Positions 46,901-58,000 of a stretch of DNA of 64,000 nucleotides are shown piece after piece. Under the pieces are notes generated by a model, which was not told the DNA's origin, did no database searches, and saw only the letters and a list, made by a program, of their open reading frames with translations. The stretch is taken from assembly GCA_907165135.1 (NCBI GenBank), contig OU015566.1, forward strand, positions 11,206,157-11,270,156, read 5' to 3'. Made by a program: the position numbers and the translations under genes. Source of the stretch: Oikopleura dioica (taxonomy: Eukaryota; Chordata; Appendicularia; Copelata; Oikopleuridae). Every line of letters begins with the position of its first letter. The stretch's first letter is position 1.

Positions 46901-49900
46901 TACGTTTTCGTCGTTTCGTGGGATCTAAGAAATTTTCTTATTTACAAAGATTAACGCGATTACCTTTTTTGAAGTCTTCTTCGTTTCCAAGGTAAAAAAG
47001 ATTAGCATAATGAGGCTCAGTCTGCATTGAAAAGTGAATGTCCAACCCAATGGACGAGTCTTTGAAGGACTCAGTCACAACATTTGGCAGTTCCATGATC
47101 TTGGAAACTCCGTTTTTGACTTCTTCTGGATGAACAATTTGAGCTGGAAGACCGCTTCTTGAAAGTGATTTCAAAATTTCTTCCGCATTCGAGCTGAAGC
47201 TCTTGATTTCACTCAGAAGCTCGTCGATTTCTTCGAGCTCATCTTTGATCTTGTCAGAGACTTTTTTCTGGGACTGGATTTGATCTTCGATCTCTTTGTC
47301 AAAGTTCGTCAGGCTGCACTCGTAGTCGTCTTTATTGTCGACGAAATCAGCGAGTGTGAGGTTTTGAGGGCAAAGATCAATTTCTCTACGACCTCTTTTC
47401 TTTCCGTGAAGATGTTGACTCAGCGTGCTGATTTCTTGCTCTGCATAAGTATCGACAACATTTTCTGCTTCATTTTTGAGCTCGTCGAAGACGGATTCTT
47501 CTGGTGGAGTTTCGACATCGATGCTCATAATTGCTTCAATGATTTCTTCCTCTTTCGATTTTGGATTTTCGCCCCCATTCTCTGGCTCCAATTCTTCTTC
47601 GTTTTCTCTTTCAAGTTCAGCTTCAAGCTCCAAAAGAAAATCTTCATATTGCCGGTAAATTGTGTCGTTTTGCTCTTGGCATTCTTGAATCACATCCTGA
47701 TCAGAAACACCTAATTCTCTAAGGTCATCCATCAGTTTTTTGTTCTCTGGCGGCTTGCACCACTCTCGCAGATTGTTTTGATAATCTTCCTTGAGTTCTT
47801 TTAGCTCATCATCCAGCAATGAATCCCTTTCGTTCAAAAGATTTGATTTATCGTGCACTTCTTCGAGTTCTTTACATAATTCCTCTTCTACGAAGCCCAT
47901 AGAATCGCACCCAAGGGGCTCTACTCTTTCATCGAGTACTTCATCTTCTTTGTCTCCGTAGTCGTCCTCATCATCATAGTCGGAATCGCCTGATGCTTCG
48001 AAGTCAACTTCAACTTCCGTCCAGTCTACCTGTCGTCGTCTACGACCAAGGATTTCAGTAGAAATCTTCTCGTTGCATTTTTCAAGATCTGCATCACCTG
48101 TAAGATTCGCGCAAATTTCTTCAAAGACAGAAACATTCTTGTAAATAAAATAAGCGTTTTCGATAAACTCTAGACTTCGGATTCCATCGTGAACTCTTCG
48201 CTGGAATTTTGTCTTGTAGTTTTTGTAAACCTCCGATCCAGCTACATTCTTCCAGACGGGAGTTTTCCAGTTGCCATCAGTAAGCAGCGCGTCGAGGCGT
48301 TTTTCTTGAGCGAACTTTTTGATGTTCTCGCCATTCTCTGTCAGGATTTGGACACTCTTAGCGACGGCGTCTTCGTATTCTTGAAGCTTTTGGTCGAATT
48401 CTTCGAACATTTCAAAAACGCTCTTCATCGCATCGGAGTTTTCACATTGTATGTCAGCAGGGTATTTTGTCTGACAATCATTGGTGCTGTTTGAGCAGAA
48501 TTCGTGAATGATTGCGCGTGGCATCTTTTTATCAGAGCGTAGCCATTGACCGGAAAAGTCGGTGATTTGCGTTTGAACTTCTGAATGATTGCAGTGAAGT
48601 TGCATGGCTCGCTCGTCAAGATTGTTGAAGTCATGCTCGAAATACTGCTCCAAGAAACGATCAATCTTATCCATTTTGTAAATGTTCTTCTTCGTCATCT
48701 TCGACACATCTCCTTCGTAAGTATCAATGCCGTTCAGGATCTCACGATCTTCCTCAAATGCTTTTAGAGCTACATCAAGCTCGTCAGCGTTGGAACAATT
48801 GAAATTCTCTGGAAGGATTTTGCTGTAGTCGGTTTTGAGGATATCGGCAAATTCAGTTTCATTGTAGAAAAAATTGACCACGTCTTCAATTTCGTAAATT
48901 CGTTTCGACCTGCAGATGATGTCGTGGCCTTGGTCCATGATCAAGCCGTAGATGGACTCGAATCGGACGATCGACAGTTCATAGAGGTCCACTAGATCTT
49001 CGTAAGTTTGATTGCTCAAGAGTAAATCGTCCTTTCGAAGCACATCCTCGAGCTGTCTCTTCAACTCTTTGAAATCAGCAATATCTTCCGATCTGGAATT
49101 GGTGTTGGAAGCGTGTATCTGGAGCTTTTCAATCTCCGGTTCAAAGTAAGTCCAAGTCTTGACCTTCTGGCACATGTTCTTATCGACGTCATCCACCATC
49201 TTTTCCAACTCGTGAAGCGTTTGGTTGAAGACTGGAACCATACCTTCTTCGTCCATCAAAAACTGACTCAAATATCTTGTCTTTTCTGCGACATGATGCT
49301 GGAGATCATCCCACATGTAAATAAGCTCAGTATGTTTGGTTTCAAGATCGGTGAGTCGTTGATCAAGGTCGTAATAATTCGGTCGGCTGCCGCGATAGCC
49401 GTAGTATTGTCGGTTTCCTCGCTTGAGATTTCTTGTGGATCGTTGAAGCACGATTTGTCCATTAGAATCTTTCTCCAAGTCTGAATTTCGAAGAGGACTG
49501 TCCTCGAACTCGCACTGCGGGAAGTTAACTCGTCCAGGAGCGCATTCGTTACAATATCTTCCTCCGTATTTTGTCGATTTACAGTGGCATCTACCATGAT
49601 CTCGGCTTGGGCAAACCGACCAAGCGGTCATTGGGTGACAGAGACATTCCATGTTCTTGTTGACTGGCGTACATTTTGGAAAGTGTTCGAATCCGTCGGC
49701 GCACTTGTTGCACGTCCGCCCGGCGAAGCGTGGGAGACAGCGGCATCGCCCCCGCCGTGTACATCCGCTGAATGACGTTTCTGCTTGACATTTGCATTTG
49801 ACGCACTTTTTGTTTTGACGGAAGTAGCCGTTCAAGCACATTTGACAGCTTGACCCTTTAAGAAAATTTATAAAAGATATTATACACCTACAGTACCTGT

Positions 49901-50032
49901 TGCTCCATCAGGACATTCAGCACACTTCATTAAGCCTAACTTATCAATCTCTTTTTTAAAACCGAGATCGCTCGTTTTCTTTTTACATTTGGCCGCATTT
50001 GCCGCGGCCAGGAGCAAAAATATGCTCCGCAT
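43934..50032 (-). CDS. short laminin-like chain (LE modules, coiled coil, LG-like C-terminus)
   Basis: Secreted matrix protein of roughly 1750 residues. Exons (minus): 49897-50032, 46964-49855, 45502-46924, 45417-45464 continuing beyond an insert at 44707-44913, 44430-44665 (end uncertain), about 44131-44420 and 43934-44085. Signal peptide MRSIFLLLAAANA. Laminin EGF-like modules follow (CPDGATGSSCQMC, CRCLPRFAGRTCNKCADGF, CHCKSTKYGGRYCNECAPG), then a very long Glu/Asp-rich coiled coil (about residues 150-850), then LamG-like beta sandwiches (IGLDIHFSMQTEPHYANLFYLG) split by a furin-like KRRKRRKRE. This order is that of laminin alpha chains, but without LN domain and with few LE modules. Intron 45465-45501 keeps frame only as GA-AG. 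A MITE interrupts exon 4. Confidence 0.75.
44922..45416. mobile_element. CAGGG-ended MITE in laminin-like coding exon (hAT-like)
   Basis: A 495-bp element with long terminal inverted repeats (CAGGGCTGGATATTTTGAAA and its complement), flanked by perfect 8-bp duplications CCTGCAAT (44914-44921 and 45417-45424). The inside repeats words such as GAGATCTCAAATTTC. On the coding strand a GC-AG intron 44915-45417 would remove it and restore the original codons exactly. Confidence 0.88.
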
Positions 50033-50722
50033 TTTCGATCACTCTCTTTCGGGCGAGGTTAGTCTGCCCTTAGGCCTCTGGAATTTCAAAAGAGTATACT
50101 CTGGCGCTATCTTTTTTGAGGTTAGAGCGGCAGAATTTTTCGTAAAATGTTAATTTTTAACCGGATCGTGTTCGTTTTGGCGGCTCTACCACTTGGCAAA
50201 TACTTCTCCTGACCAAATTATACACGAAAAGCACACATAAGGACAATGCAATCAAAGGACGCATTCCAAATTTAATGACTGATTTTGACATTGTGCTCAA
50301 GGATTTGTGCAAAGAACTGAGCCACAGAGAGAAGGAGCATGGGATAATCAAATATTGATTTCCGGTGCCCAAAACGCAACATCGGTACATTCAAGGATGT
50401 TTCAATTTTCATAGGAAGAAAAATACAGTTACTTTAACAAAAATAAAATGCTTTTCATATCAATCCAGAAGCTAATGGTATTAAATTGGTTATTAACAGA
50501 TGTAAAAGATAGTAATAGTTTAAAAAAAAAAGATCAAAATAAAAAAGAATAGGGTCTTCTTTTACTAAAACTCTTTATCAACAAATATCTAAAACGATGA
50601 TCAAGTGCAGAGGGCTAAAAAAAGTCATTCGCCCGTTGTAAAAAATATCATTGATTGGGCGCAGTTTCAGTCGATAAAATCAGGCCAAGATACTGTTGAC
50701 AAATATTCAGTGCGCCACCAGC
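50033..50722. promoter_or_regulatory. upstream region of the laminin-like gene and of tRNA-Gln
   Basis: No gene recognised. The part next to the minus-strand start (50033-50140) has Pro/Arg-like GC patches; 50390-50640 is very AT-rich. The words CCGGTGCCCAAAACG near 50357 recur near 56938 inside a MAU2 intron. Confidence 0.4.
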
Positions 50723-50794
50723 GGTCCTATGGTGTAATGGCTATCACTGTGGACTTTGAATCCACCAATCCGAGTTCGAATCTCGGTAGGACCT
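50723..50794 (+). tRNA. tRNA-Gln (TTG)
   Basis: Cloverleaf with acceptor GGTCCTA/TAGGACC, anticodon stem GTGGA/TCCAC around loop CTTTGAA (anticodon TTG), and T-arm CCGAG-TTCGAAT-CTCGG. A short T run follows at about 50799. Confidence 0.93.
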
Positions 50795-51295
50795 CACTTT
50801 TAGAAAATTATACTGATAAGAAAAAGGGGATGAAATTAGATTTTTCTCTCTTTTAATGCAAGAATATTCGATATGGACATAAAAAATAAAATCTCAATTT
50901 TTCGTATTTTTCTCTAAATTGCTGAGTCAGAGGAAATGTGAAAAAAGGATGATAAGGTTGCAAATCAAATTACTGCGAGGAAGAAGGATAGAAAGAGAGG
51001 AAGCCTAAAAAAGGAGAGAAATTCCCGGAGGCCAGGATTGGCTGGCGCGGGCGCACGGTTCATTTTTTTCTCTTGAACTTTTTGGGCTTCTTTCTTGAAG
51101 AGAAAATTTCACGAATCGCCGACTGAAAGAAGCTCGAATCGAGCTGCTCGATTTGATAAGCATTTTTTGGAAACCATAAAAATTCACAAATTTAATTTTT
51201 GTACATATAATTCTAGAACAACACTTCATCCCTGTTTTCTTACATAATCTTGGCGGCGTGATAACGATTTTTATCAATTTCAGAATTTGAAAAAA

Positions 51296-53158
51296 ATGGA
51301 CGCCGGTGAATGGTGTCTGCTCGAATCCGACCCTGGCGTTTTCTCGGCTTTGATCCGCGAGTTCGGATGCACTGGTGCTCAGGTGGACGAACTCTGGTCT
51401 TTGGACGCTGAAAATTTTGAACCGTTGGGCGAGGTCTTTGGCTTGATCTTCCTTTTCAAATGGGATGGAAAGAAAGAAACCGCCTCAAAAGTAAGTAAAT
51501 AGGTATTTTATTATTCAAACAGTTATTTTTTTTCACTCGCGGTCGATAAGTTTCGTTACAGTGCCACAAACAGTATGAAGGTGCTGGAAAACGGGCTTTT
51601 TCGGAACTCGGTCGTCTTTCAGCGTCGCGTTCATTTTCTTTCGGTATTCGGAATAGCAGCCTGGTTTTTTGGCGAAAGTAGGCATCACCAAAGACGAACC
51701 TATTTTTGGAAGCTTGACTGGTTTGTCAGCACTGTGCGAGTGAGGAGGAATCGTGATAAAATTGCGACCTTGAGAATGATTTTTTGAATTATGATAAGAT
51801 TCATGAATCTTGTCTTACCTAGTTTTCTAGCGATGGCGTTTTGCGCTCGCTCTTCTTTGTTCGGACAGCTTCCTACTCGGCCAGGGTAGTCGAGTCTTCG
51901 GCCTTTTTCAGCGCCAGTATAGGGGATTCCTTCCTGGACGCCGTGAGTTTTGTGACGCGCTTTCCACGAATCTCGAATCGTACCTTTTTATGAATTCAAA
52001 AGCTACCCTTTTATATGATAAACAACGTCGACATTCCTTTTATAATGGGACCTGAAACTTTCAGGCTGAAAGGGATGAACTTTTTTGAACTCATTCCTTC
52101 AGTTTTGATAGACCTGGCCCAAAAGTTGTGCCAGTAAACGTTCATGTTGATATCCCGCGCCATTTTTACGAATATCACCCTTTTTTACAACAAAATCAAA
52201 ACTGACCTTCTCCCGCGTCTTTTCCTCTTACAAACAGAACCGTTCTAGAAACACATTTTTCTAGGGCAAGGTCGTCAACGACATGGAGCACGAGAACCTC
52301 TTCTGGGCGCAGCAAGTGATCAACAACGCGTGCGGCACACAAGCTTTGATCTCGATTTTGCTCAACATTCACGGCAATAAAATCACTCTCGGCGAGGAGT
52401 TGGAGAATTTCCAAAATTTTACGATTGGAATCGACGGCGAGTCCAAAGGCTTTGCCCTTTCCAACGCCGAGGGCATCAGAAAAGTGCACAACTCCTTCTC
52501 CAAACAGCAGCTTTTTGAACTTGAAGAGCCAAAGAATCAGGTACTTCATCAACAAATACGAGGATTTGACTGAAAACCGTTTCTAGGAGAAAGAACTTCC
52601 TTATCATTTCGTATCATTCGTGCCCGTCAACGGACGATTATGGGAGCTCGACGGCCTCCAAAAAGGCCCAATTGATCATGGAGAGATCTCATGCGAGAAC
52701 TGGATTGACGCTGCTAGACCCGTTCTCCAAACAAGAATGGCGCAATACCAAGAAGGAGAGGTCCATTTCAACTTGATGGCCTGTTGTGAGGATAGACTAG
52801 TTAGATTGGAGAAGAAGCTTGCTGCGGAGACAATGGACTTTCCAAAAAGGTAAGATGCAAATTGTTAGATGAATCGCTAACACATGAGTCTCTTCCAGCC
52901 AAATTCAAATGGAAATCGAAACCGAGAAAGAAAAGAGACTGACTTGGGACAAGGACAACGCCAGAAGAAAGCATAATTTTATGCCTATGGTTGTTGAGAT
53001 CCTAAAGCAAATGGCTGAAAAGGGAAATCTCGTTTCTCAGGTCGAAAAGGTAAACCATTATTTCTCTAGCTCATCGTTTGACTACCAGTTTGAAGGCTGA
53101 AGAACGTACTAAAGAAGCCATCGAAAGAAGGAAAAAGCTCAAGGCCGCGAAGCAATAA
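51296..53158 (+). CDS. UCHL5: Ubiquitin C-terminal hydrolase L5 (UCH37)
   Basis: Deubiquitinase bound to the proteasome (through ADRM1) or INO80. Exons 51296-51490, 52265-52540, 52587-52849, 52899-53049, 53096-53158; about 315 residues. The start MDAGEWCLLESDPGVF is family-typical. The catalytic Cys is in NNACGTQALISIL, the His and Asp in RLWELDGLQKGPIDHG. The C-terminal helical ULD region ends in a Lys-rich KKLKAAKQ. A splice acceptor (TTTCAG at 51278-51283) lies 12 bp before the ATG. The first intron (774 bp) is unusually long and holds a complete antisense gene. Confidence 0.95.
51533..52163 (-). CDS. unrecognised 170-residue protein nested antisense in UCHL5 intron 1
   Basis: Three exons on the minus strand, 52052-52163, 51819-51983 and 51533-51768, join in frame by GT-AG introns of 68 and 50 nt, from ATG to TGA, all inside UCHL5 intron 51491-52264. 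Segments: MARDINMNVYWHNFWARS, HKTHGVQEGIPYTGAEKG, RRLDYPGRVGSCPNKEE, IPPHSHSADKPVKLPKIG. It is basic, with short Pro/Gly-rich linear motifs and no signal peptide or membrane helix. The style recalls ciliary microtubule-associated proteins, but this is only an impression. No single exon has a long ATG-started frame, so simple ORF searches would miss it. Confidence 0.65.
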
Positions 53159-53388
53159 AAGAAAATCGCGCCATCTAAAATTTCTTCAACCTCTTTTTTT
53201 CAACCAACAAAACATGTATCGCCCCACATTTTAAGTATTATTTCGAAAAGTTCAACTCATCTTCTCTATCACTTCTTTTTGGAGAAATCTTGATCTGCCA
53301 GTTTTGACGAAAAACAAGAAAAAATGTTACAAAGTTACTCAAAGTTTTGGAAATATTCTTCTTCAAAAGAAGGAGAGAGTGAAAGAAA

Positions 53389-54911
53389 ATGTTGTCGGTA
53401 GAGCAGTTGAGCAAGCAAATCGCGGACATTTGCCCAGAAGATCATCTGAAATCGTTTCTGCAGCGTGATGTAAGGCCAGATGGTCGAAGTCTTGACGAGC
53501 TTCGCCCTCTTGTGTTGGCTAAAAATGTCGCTCCGACTGCGGACAGCTCCGCGATGATCAGACTTGGCAATACAAAGGTCATCTGTGGAATTACAGCAGA
53601 AACGATCAAGCCTGCAGCGGCTACACCAACTGATGGATCGTTTAGTGTGAATTTTGAATTTTCACCAGGTAGGCTTGAAAATTTCGACCCCTTTTCAAAA
53701 CCGTATTTCAAGTTTGTTCGCCTAATGCGAAAGCAGGACCGCCGAATGAAGTAGCACAGACGATGTCGATCTTTTTGGACGGAATTTTGAAACAAGTTTT
53801 CGACAACAACCAGTTGTGCATTGAGCCGGATGTGTTAGCTTGGACGCTTTTTATTGATGTGTACTGCCTTGAAGGTAGTTTCGTTGATTTTTTCTGTAAG
53901 CCTTTGATGAGTTACCATAAGAATTTTTCGGCCAAAAAAAATTTTTTTGAGATAGTGGCATATTCTTAAAGCCCATAAAAAACTAGCCAGAATCACAAAA
54001 TTCTAGGGCAAGGTGACGTCATTATGACGTCATCCAGCTCATTTGAAAATTTTATCTTTGGAACGCTTTTTAGAGCCAAAAACGTTTTTGAATTCTTATT
54101 TTCTCAGCGGATTCGGATTCCTCATGAAAAACTACGTGGGGACCCGGGCTCAAACCATCATTACCAACCGGTTCTAGTGTCAGGTAATTTTCGAAACCGG
54201 TCGGTTAGAAAAATAAACCTCGGGTCCCCACGTAATTTTTTCTGCCTAACAACATGCTATAAGCAGAAAATTATATTTCTGACGATAACCGCCTCAAAAA
54301 GCGTTCCAAAGTTTCATGAATTTGGACCCTTTTCGGACATTTATTAATCATAAATGACGTCATAATGACGTCATTGAGCCCTAGAAAATTGGGGATCGAC
54401 GTATTTTGACATGGGCTTTCAGAACATGCCATTATCTCAAAAAATTGTTTTCGGCCGAAAAATTCTTATGGTAATTCATCCTTTATTAATTTTTAAGACG
54501 ATGGAAACGTAACGGACGCTGCCATGATGTCCGTTATATCCTCCCTCCGAGATCTGAAGCTACCAGAAATCACGATAGACGAAGAAACGGCGAAGCCAGT
54601 CGTAAATGTAGAGAAAAGCACTCCAGTCTCATTGAAAATGATTCCCGTTTCGACTACGTATGGAGAATTCAGTGGAATATTACTCCTCGATCCTACTGCT
54701 CGAGAAACGGAACTCGGAAGCTCGCCAATTACAGTCGTTTGCTCGGAAAAGGGCGCTCTGTTGTGCTTCAACAGATCTGGTGGTTCTCCACTTTCGCAAG
54801 AACAGGTCGCGGCGGCCATTGAGAATTCAAAAAGGTTTTAGCCTTCGTGATGACTGGAATTAATAGTGTTTTAGGAGGTCTTCGACGATCTATGATCAGT
54901 ACTTTGCTTGA
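53389..54911 (+). CDS. EXOSC8: Exosome complex component RRP43
   Basis: Non-catalytic RNase PH-like subunit of the RNA exosome ring. Exons 53389-53668, 53737-53874, 54498-54834, 54875-54911; about 263 residues. Landmarks: DVRPDGRSLDELRPL, RLGNTKVICGITAET, GPPNEVAQTMSIFLDGIL, WTLFIDVYCLEDDGN and SSPITVVCSEKGALLCF. RRP43 rather than RRP42 or RRP45 is inferred from length and the start; these three are similar. Intron 2 (623 bp) is nearly filled by a palindromic transposable element. It lies 230 bp after UCHL5 and 178 bp before MAU2. Confidence 0.88.
53906..54480. mobile_element. palindromic fold-back element in EXOSC8 intron 2
   Basis: A 575-bp near-perfect inverted repeat. The outer arms (about 70 bp) start GATGAGTTACCATAAGAATT and end with the complement GGTAATTCATC; CTTT on both sides (53902-53905, 54481-54484) may be a duplication. 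Inner arms carry CTAGGGC/GCCCTAG, two TGACGTCA palindromes on each side, and a GTGGGGACCCGGG / CTCGGGTCCCCAC pair. No coding capacity. Confidence 0.85.
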
Positions 54912-55089
54912 AATTGCGTCGCGTCAGATTCATTAAATCAGATTTTGGCCCCCACGATTTGGTCGGGTCCAAGAATGTTTGATCATCCCTCACAGATGAT
55001 CTTTATCATCTCAAAAAGGATACAGTCTGTTACAAAACCAGCTGAAATTATGATTTTCAGAATGATTACATCCTAACCGAAAATCGAAG

Positions 55090-58000
55090 ATGTCGAAAAC
55101 GTTTTCTGCCTTGCTCGCACTCTCCAAGCAACTGGAGGAGAAGAGCGCCGGGCTAGCTCTTGAATGTCTTCACGCTGCTACTCTTCTTGAGAACACATCT
55201 GCCGAGGAAAAGGCATGCTCGAATTATTTGCTCGGCGAGCTGTTGCTCAAAACCGCTCAAGAGCCACTGGACTCGAAGCAGTTTTTCTTGGCTTCTATTG
55301 AGGCTTCTCAGGAAGGGTTCACCTCAAGGTCTTTCTTCTTAGCGTTTTTCGAATTTAAACCCTCAAAAAGACAATAATAAAAACAGACCTCTCCAGCCGC
55401 CAGTATCTTCTCCGCTCGCTCGAGAAATTATCCGGACTTTTACCTATTTCCGAATCGACCATCATTTTATCCGATATCCTTTCAAAACACAACGAGGACG
55501 ACACATTCCTGGCGAAGCTATTTTTCAGCTTTCTCGAAATATTCGCGAATTGCGGAGCTGACAGATTGCTCCAAGTGATGACACTGTTCAAATGCGAGCC
55601 GATTGCAACTTTGCGGAGGAAATCAGAGTACATCGACATTTTGATTAATTTATCCAACGCCTTGGTAATCATCCACAAACAAGTTAAAACGAACCGTTTT
55701 TAGCTTATTTTGAAAAACTACTGCCGTGCTCATGAAAATTTATTCCACGATATTCTCGACGAAGCTGAGAATAAACTCCACTCAACAACGATTGATCAAG
55801 CGAGAAAAGCTTCTTTGAAAATTTATCTTCACTGTCTAAGAGTAAGAATCATCCTTCCTCTCCTTATTTGAGCTAAAAAATCAGATTATGAACGTCCTGA
55901 CATGGGGAATTCCCGAACGCGGGGATAGAAAAACTGGCAAGAGTTTGAAGCAGTTTCACCAGGAAATCATCGCATACAGTCAGCTACAAGAAGAACCAAC
56001 AACTGAATCAGATCTTAACTCGTAAGTTTCAGCCATCTTCCCAGAGATAAACTAACTCCGTTAGATTTTTCTGGCTAAAGAAAGAAGAACTAACTGCCCT
56101 TGGTTATCTCATCACTGTAATTCATTCCGTCAGATTTGGAAATATCGACAAAGCGATCAAATACAGTGAAAGAACGCTCAATCAAGTTTCCACTAATCAG
56201 AGGTAGCAATTTTTTAAGACTCTATTAATCATTTCAAGTTTCTTCAATGACAACCTGCGGATCCTGACCCTCGAGTACCTTGCACAGTGTAAATTGATAA
56301 TTGGCGAGCCCCTTGAATGCGTAAAAATCATTTCTGAACTCTCGAATCTTGCTCAAAGCGGGTCGCATCCATCGAAAATTAGCCAGGTTTGTTCCTTTTG
56401 AATACTCCATCTCAAAGAGGATTTTAGATGCATTCTTTGATCGCTTTCCTTGCAATGAGTTCGAATCAGAAAGAAACTGCGCTCAAGCATTTCCAACTGG
56501 CCTTGGAAGCTAAACCTGAGAACGAATCCTTCGTCAAACTATGCATCAGCTTCGCGAAGGGCGCTCCGCTCGATCCTAGTTTTCGAATGAAGAAAGTGTT
56601 CCTTTGAATGCGATCACTCACTTGATTTCTGGATATGCGCAGTTCAGTCAAAAAGACCACGATTCTGCAAAGTATGGAGAAATCATTGACACATGTTTTC
56701 AATACTTGTTTTTAGGAGAACATTTCGAGATGGAGTGAAAGTATCCAACGCACAGGACATCAAGAGTTTGACGGCAATGTACCTCCTTCTTCTTGGAGAA
56801 ATTTTCATATCGACTTCAAGTGATGTAAGTTTTTGGGTTTTTGTACGATGATCGATGTAGACAGACGAGATTGAAGTTACCGCCCATCAGGGTTGGGCCG
56901 AGGCCCATCATCAGTGAATTTGGGTCGACTGTAGATCCGGTGCCCAAAACGTAACAGGAGCGTCGGAGCAATAGCCACCGTGATGTTTTTGTGATAACGT
57001 TTAGTGGGTCAAAATAATTTTGTGTAGACATATTCAACGTGAATCTTATGGTGTCCTTCAGAGTTAGTTCAATGCCCACCCGCATTATTCCAGTAATTAC
57101 GAACGAGGTTCCATTTTCAGTAATTTTGCGAAGACGCTGCCACGGTTTTATAAATAGGCAGATGAGAATTTCTATGAGATCAGTGGGATAGATTCCTCTT
57201 TCACGATGCGTTCAGAGGTTCATTTGATGTGCTTTGGGTAGTCGTCCTATCTCCACTGCCGACAGATCATGAAAAATACCACATGATCCTTAGGGTTTGC
57301 TAATTATGGTTTCAGGGCTACATGACAACTGTAAAACAGGCGCGGCAAATGGCTGCGAAAATTCAACATGAATCGTTATTAGTCTGGGCAAATCGGTTGA
57401 GCTTGTCGTCTGGGAATTCAGCCGACCCGGATTTTCAGGTTTTTCACACCATAATCCTAAATTTTCATCTAAATCATATTTAGAAAATCCAAGAGGAATT
57501 AGCCAAGCTTGAATCAAAAAGAGCATCAGATGAAGCTGCAATTAGAGAATCAGCACTCGCGAAAACTCTTTTCAACGTAAGATTTTCCCGATGATTTATC
57601 TATTATCTATCGTTCAGTGGACTTCTATCACGGAACTTCCGAAAATCCAAGTTGATGCACAAGTCAAGGAGGAAGCGAAACCAGAAATATCTCAACAAAT
57701 TTCTAACGGCTCAAGTTCTGATTTGCAGCCTCAAAATGTTAAGCAAAACCATGCTCTTGTCGACCAAGAAATCGACAACATGATTTCAAAGATGGAAGGA
57801 GGGACCTCAATGATGGGCCCTCCCAGCGAGCGGCCTCCTCCGTCTCCGGCAGCGCAGTCGCCTCGTCCAGTTGCTTCTCCTCGCCCGCCTCCAGTAGTTT
57901 CCCCGAATGTTTACCAGAATCAGCCCGTCAACTCTCCCGTTCAATACAACACGCAGACACCCTCGCCGATGAGCCAACCCACCACGCCTCACTCGCCGTT

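Noticed and set aside
56816-57085. Minus-strand open frame inside a MAU2 intron
   Set aside because: No recognised feature or own splice structure; it may simply reflect repeated DNA shared with the region near 50357.
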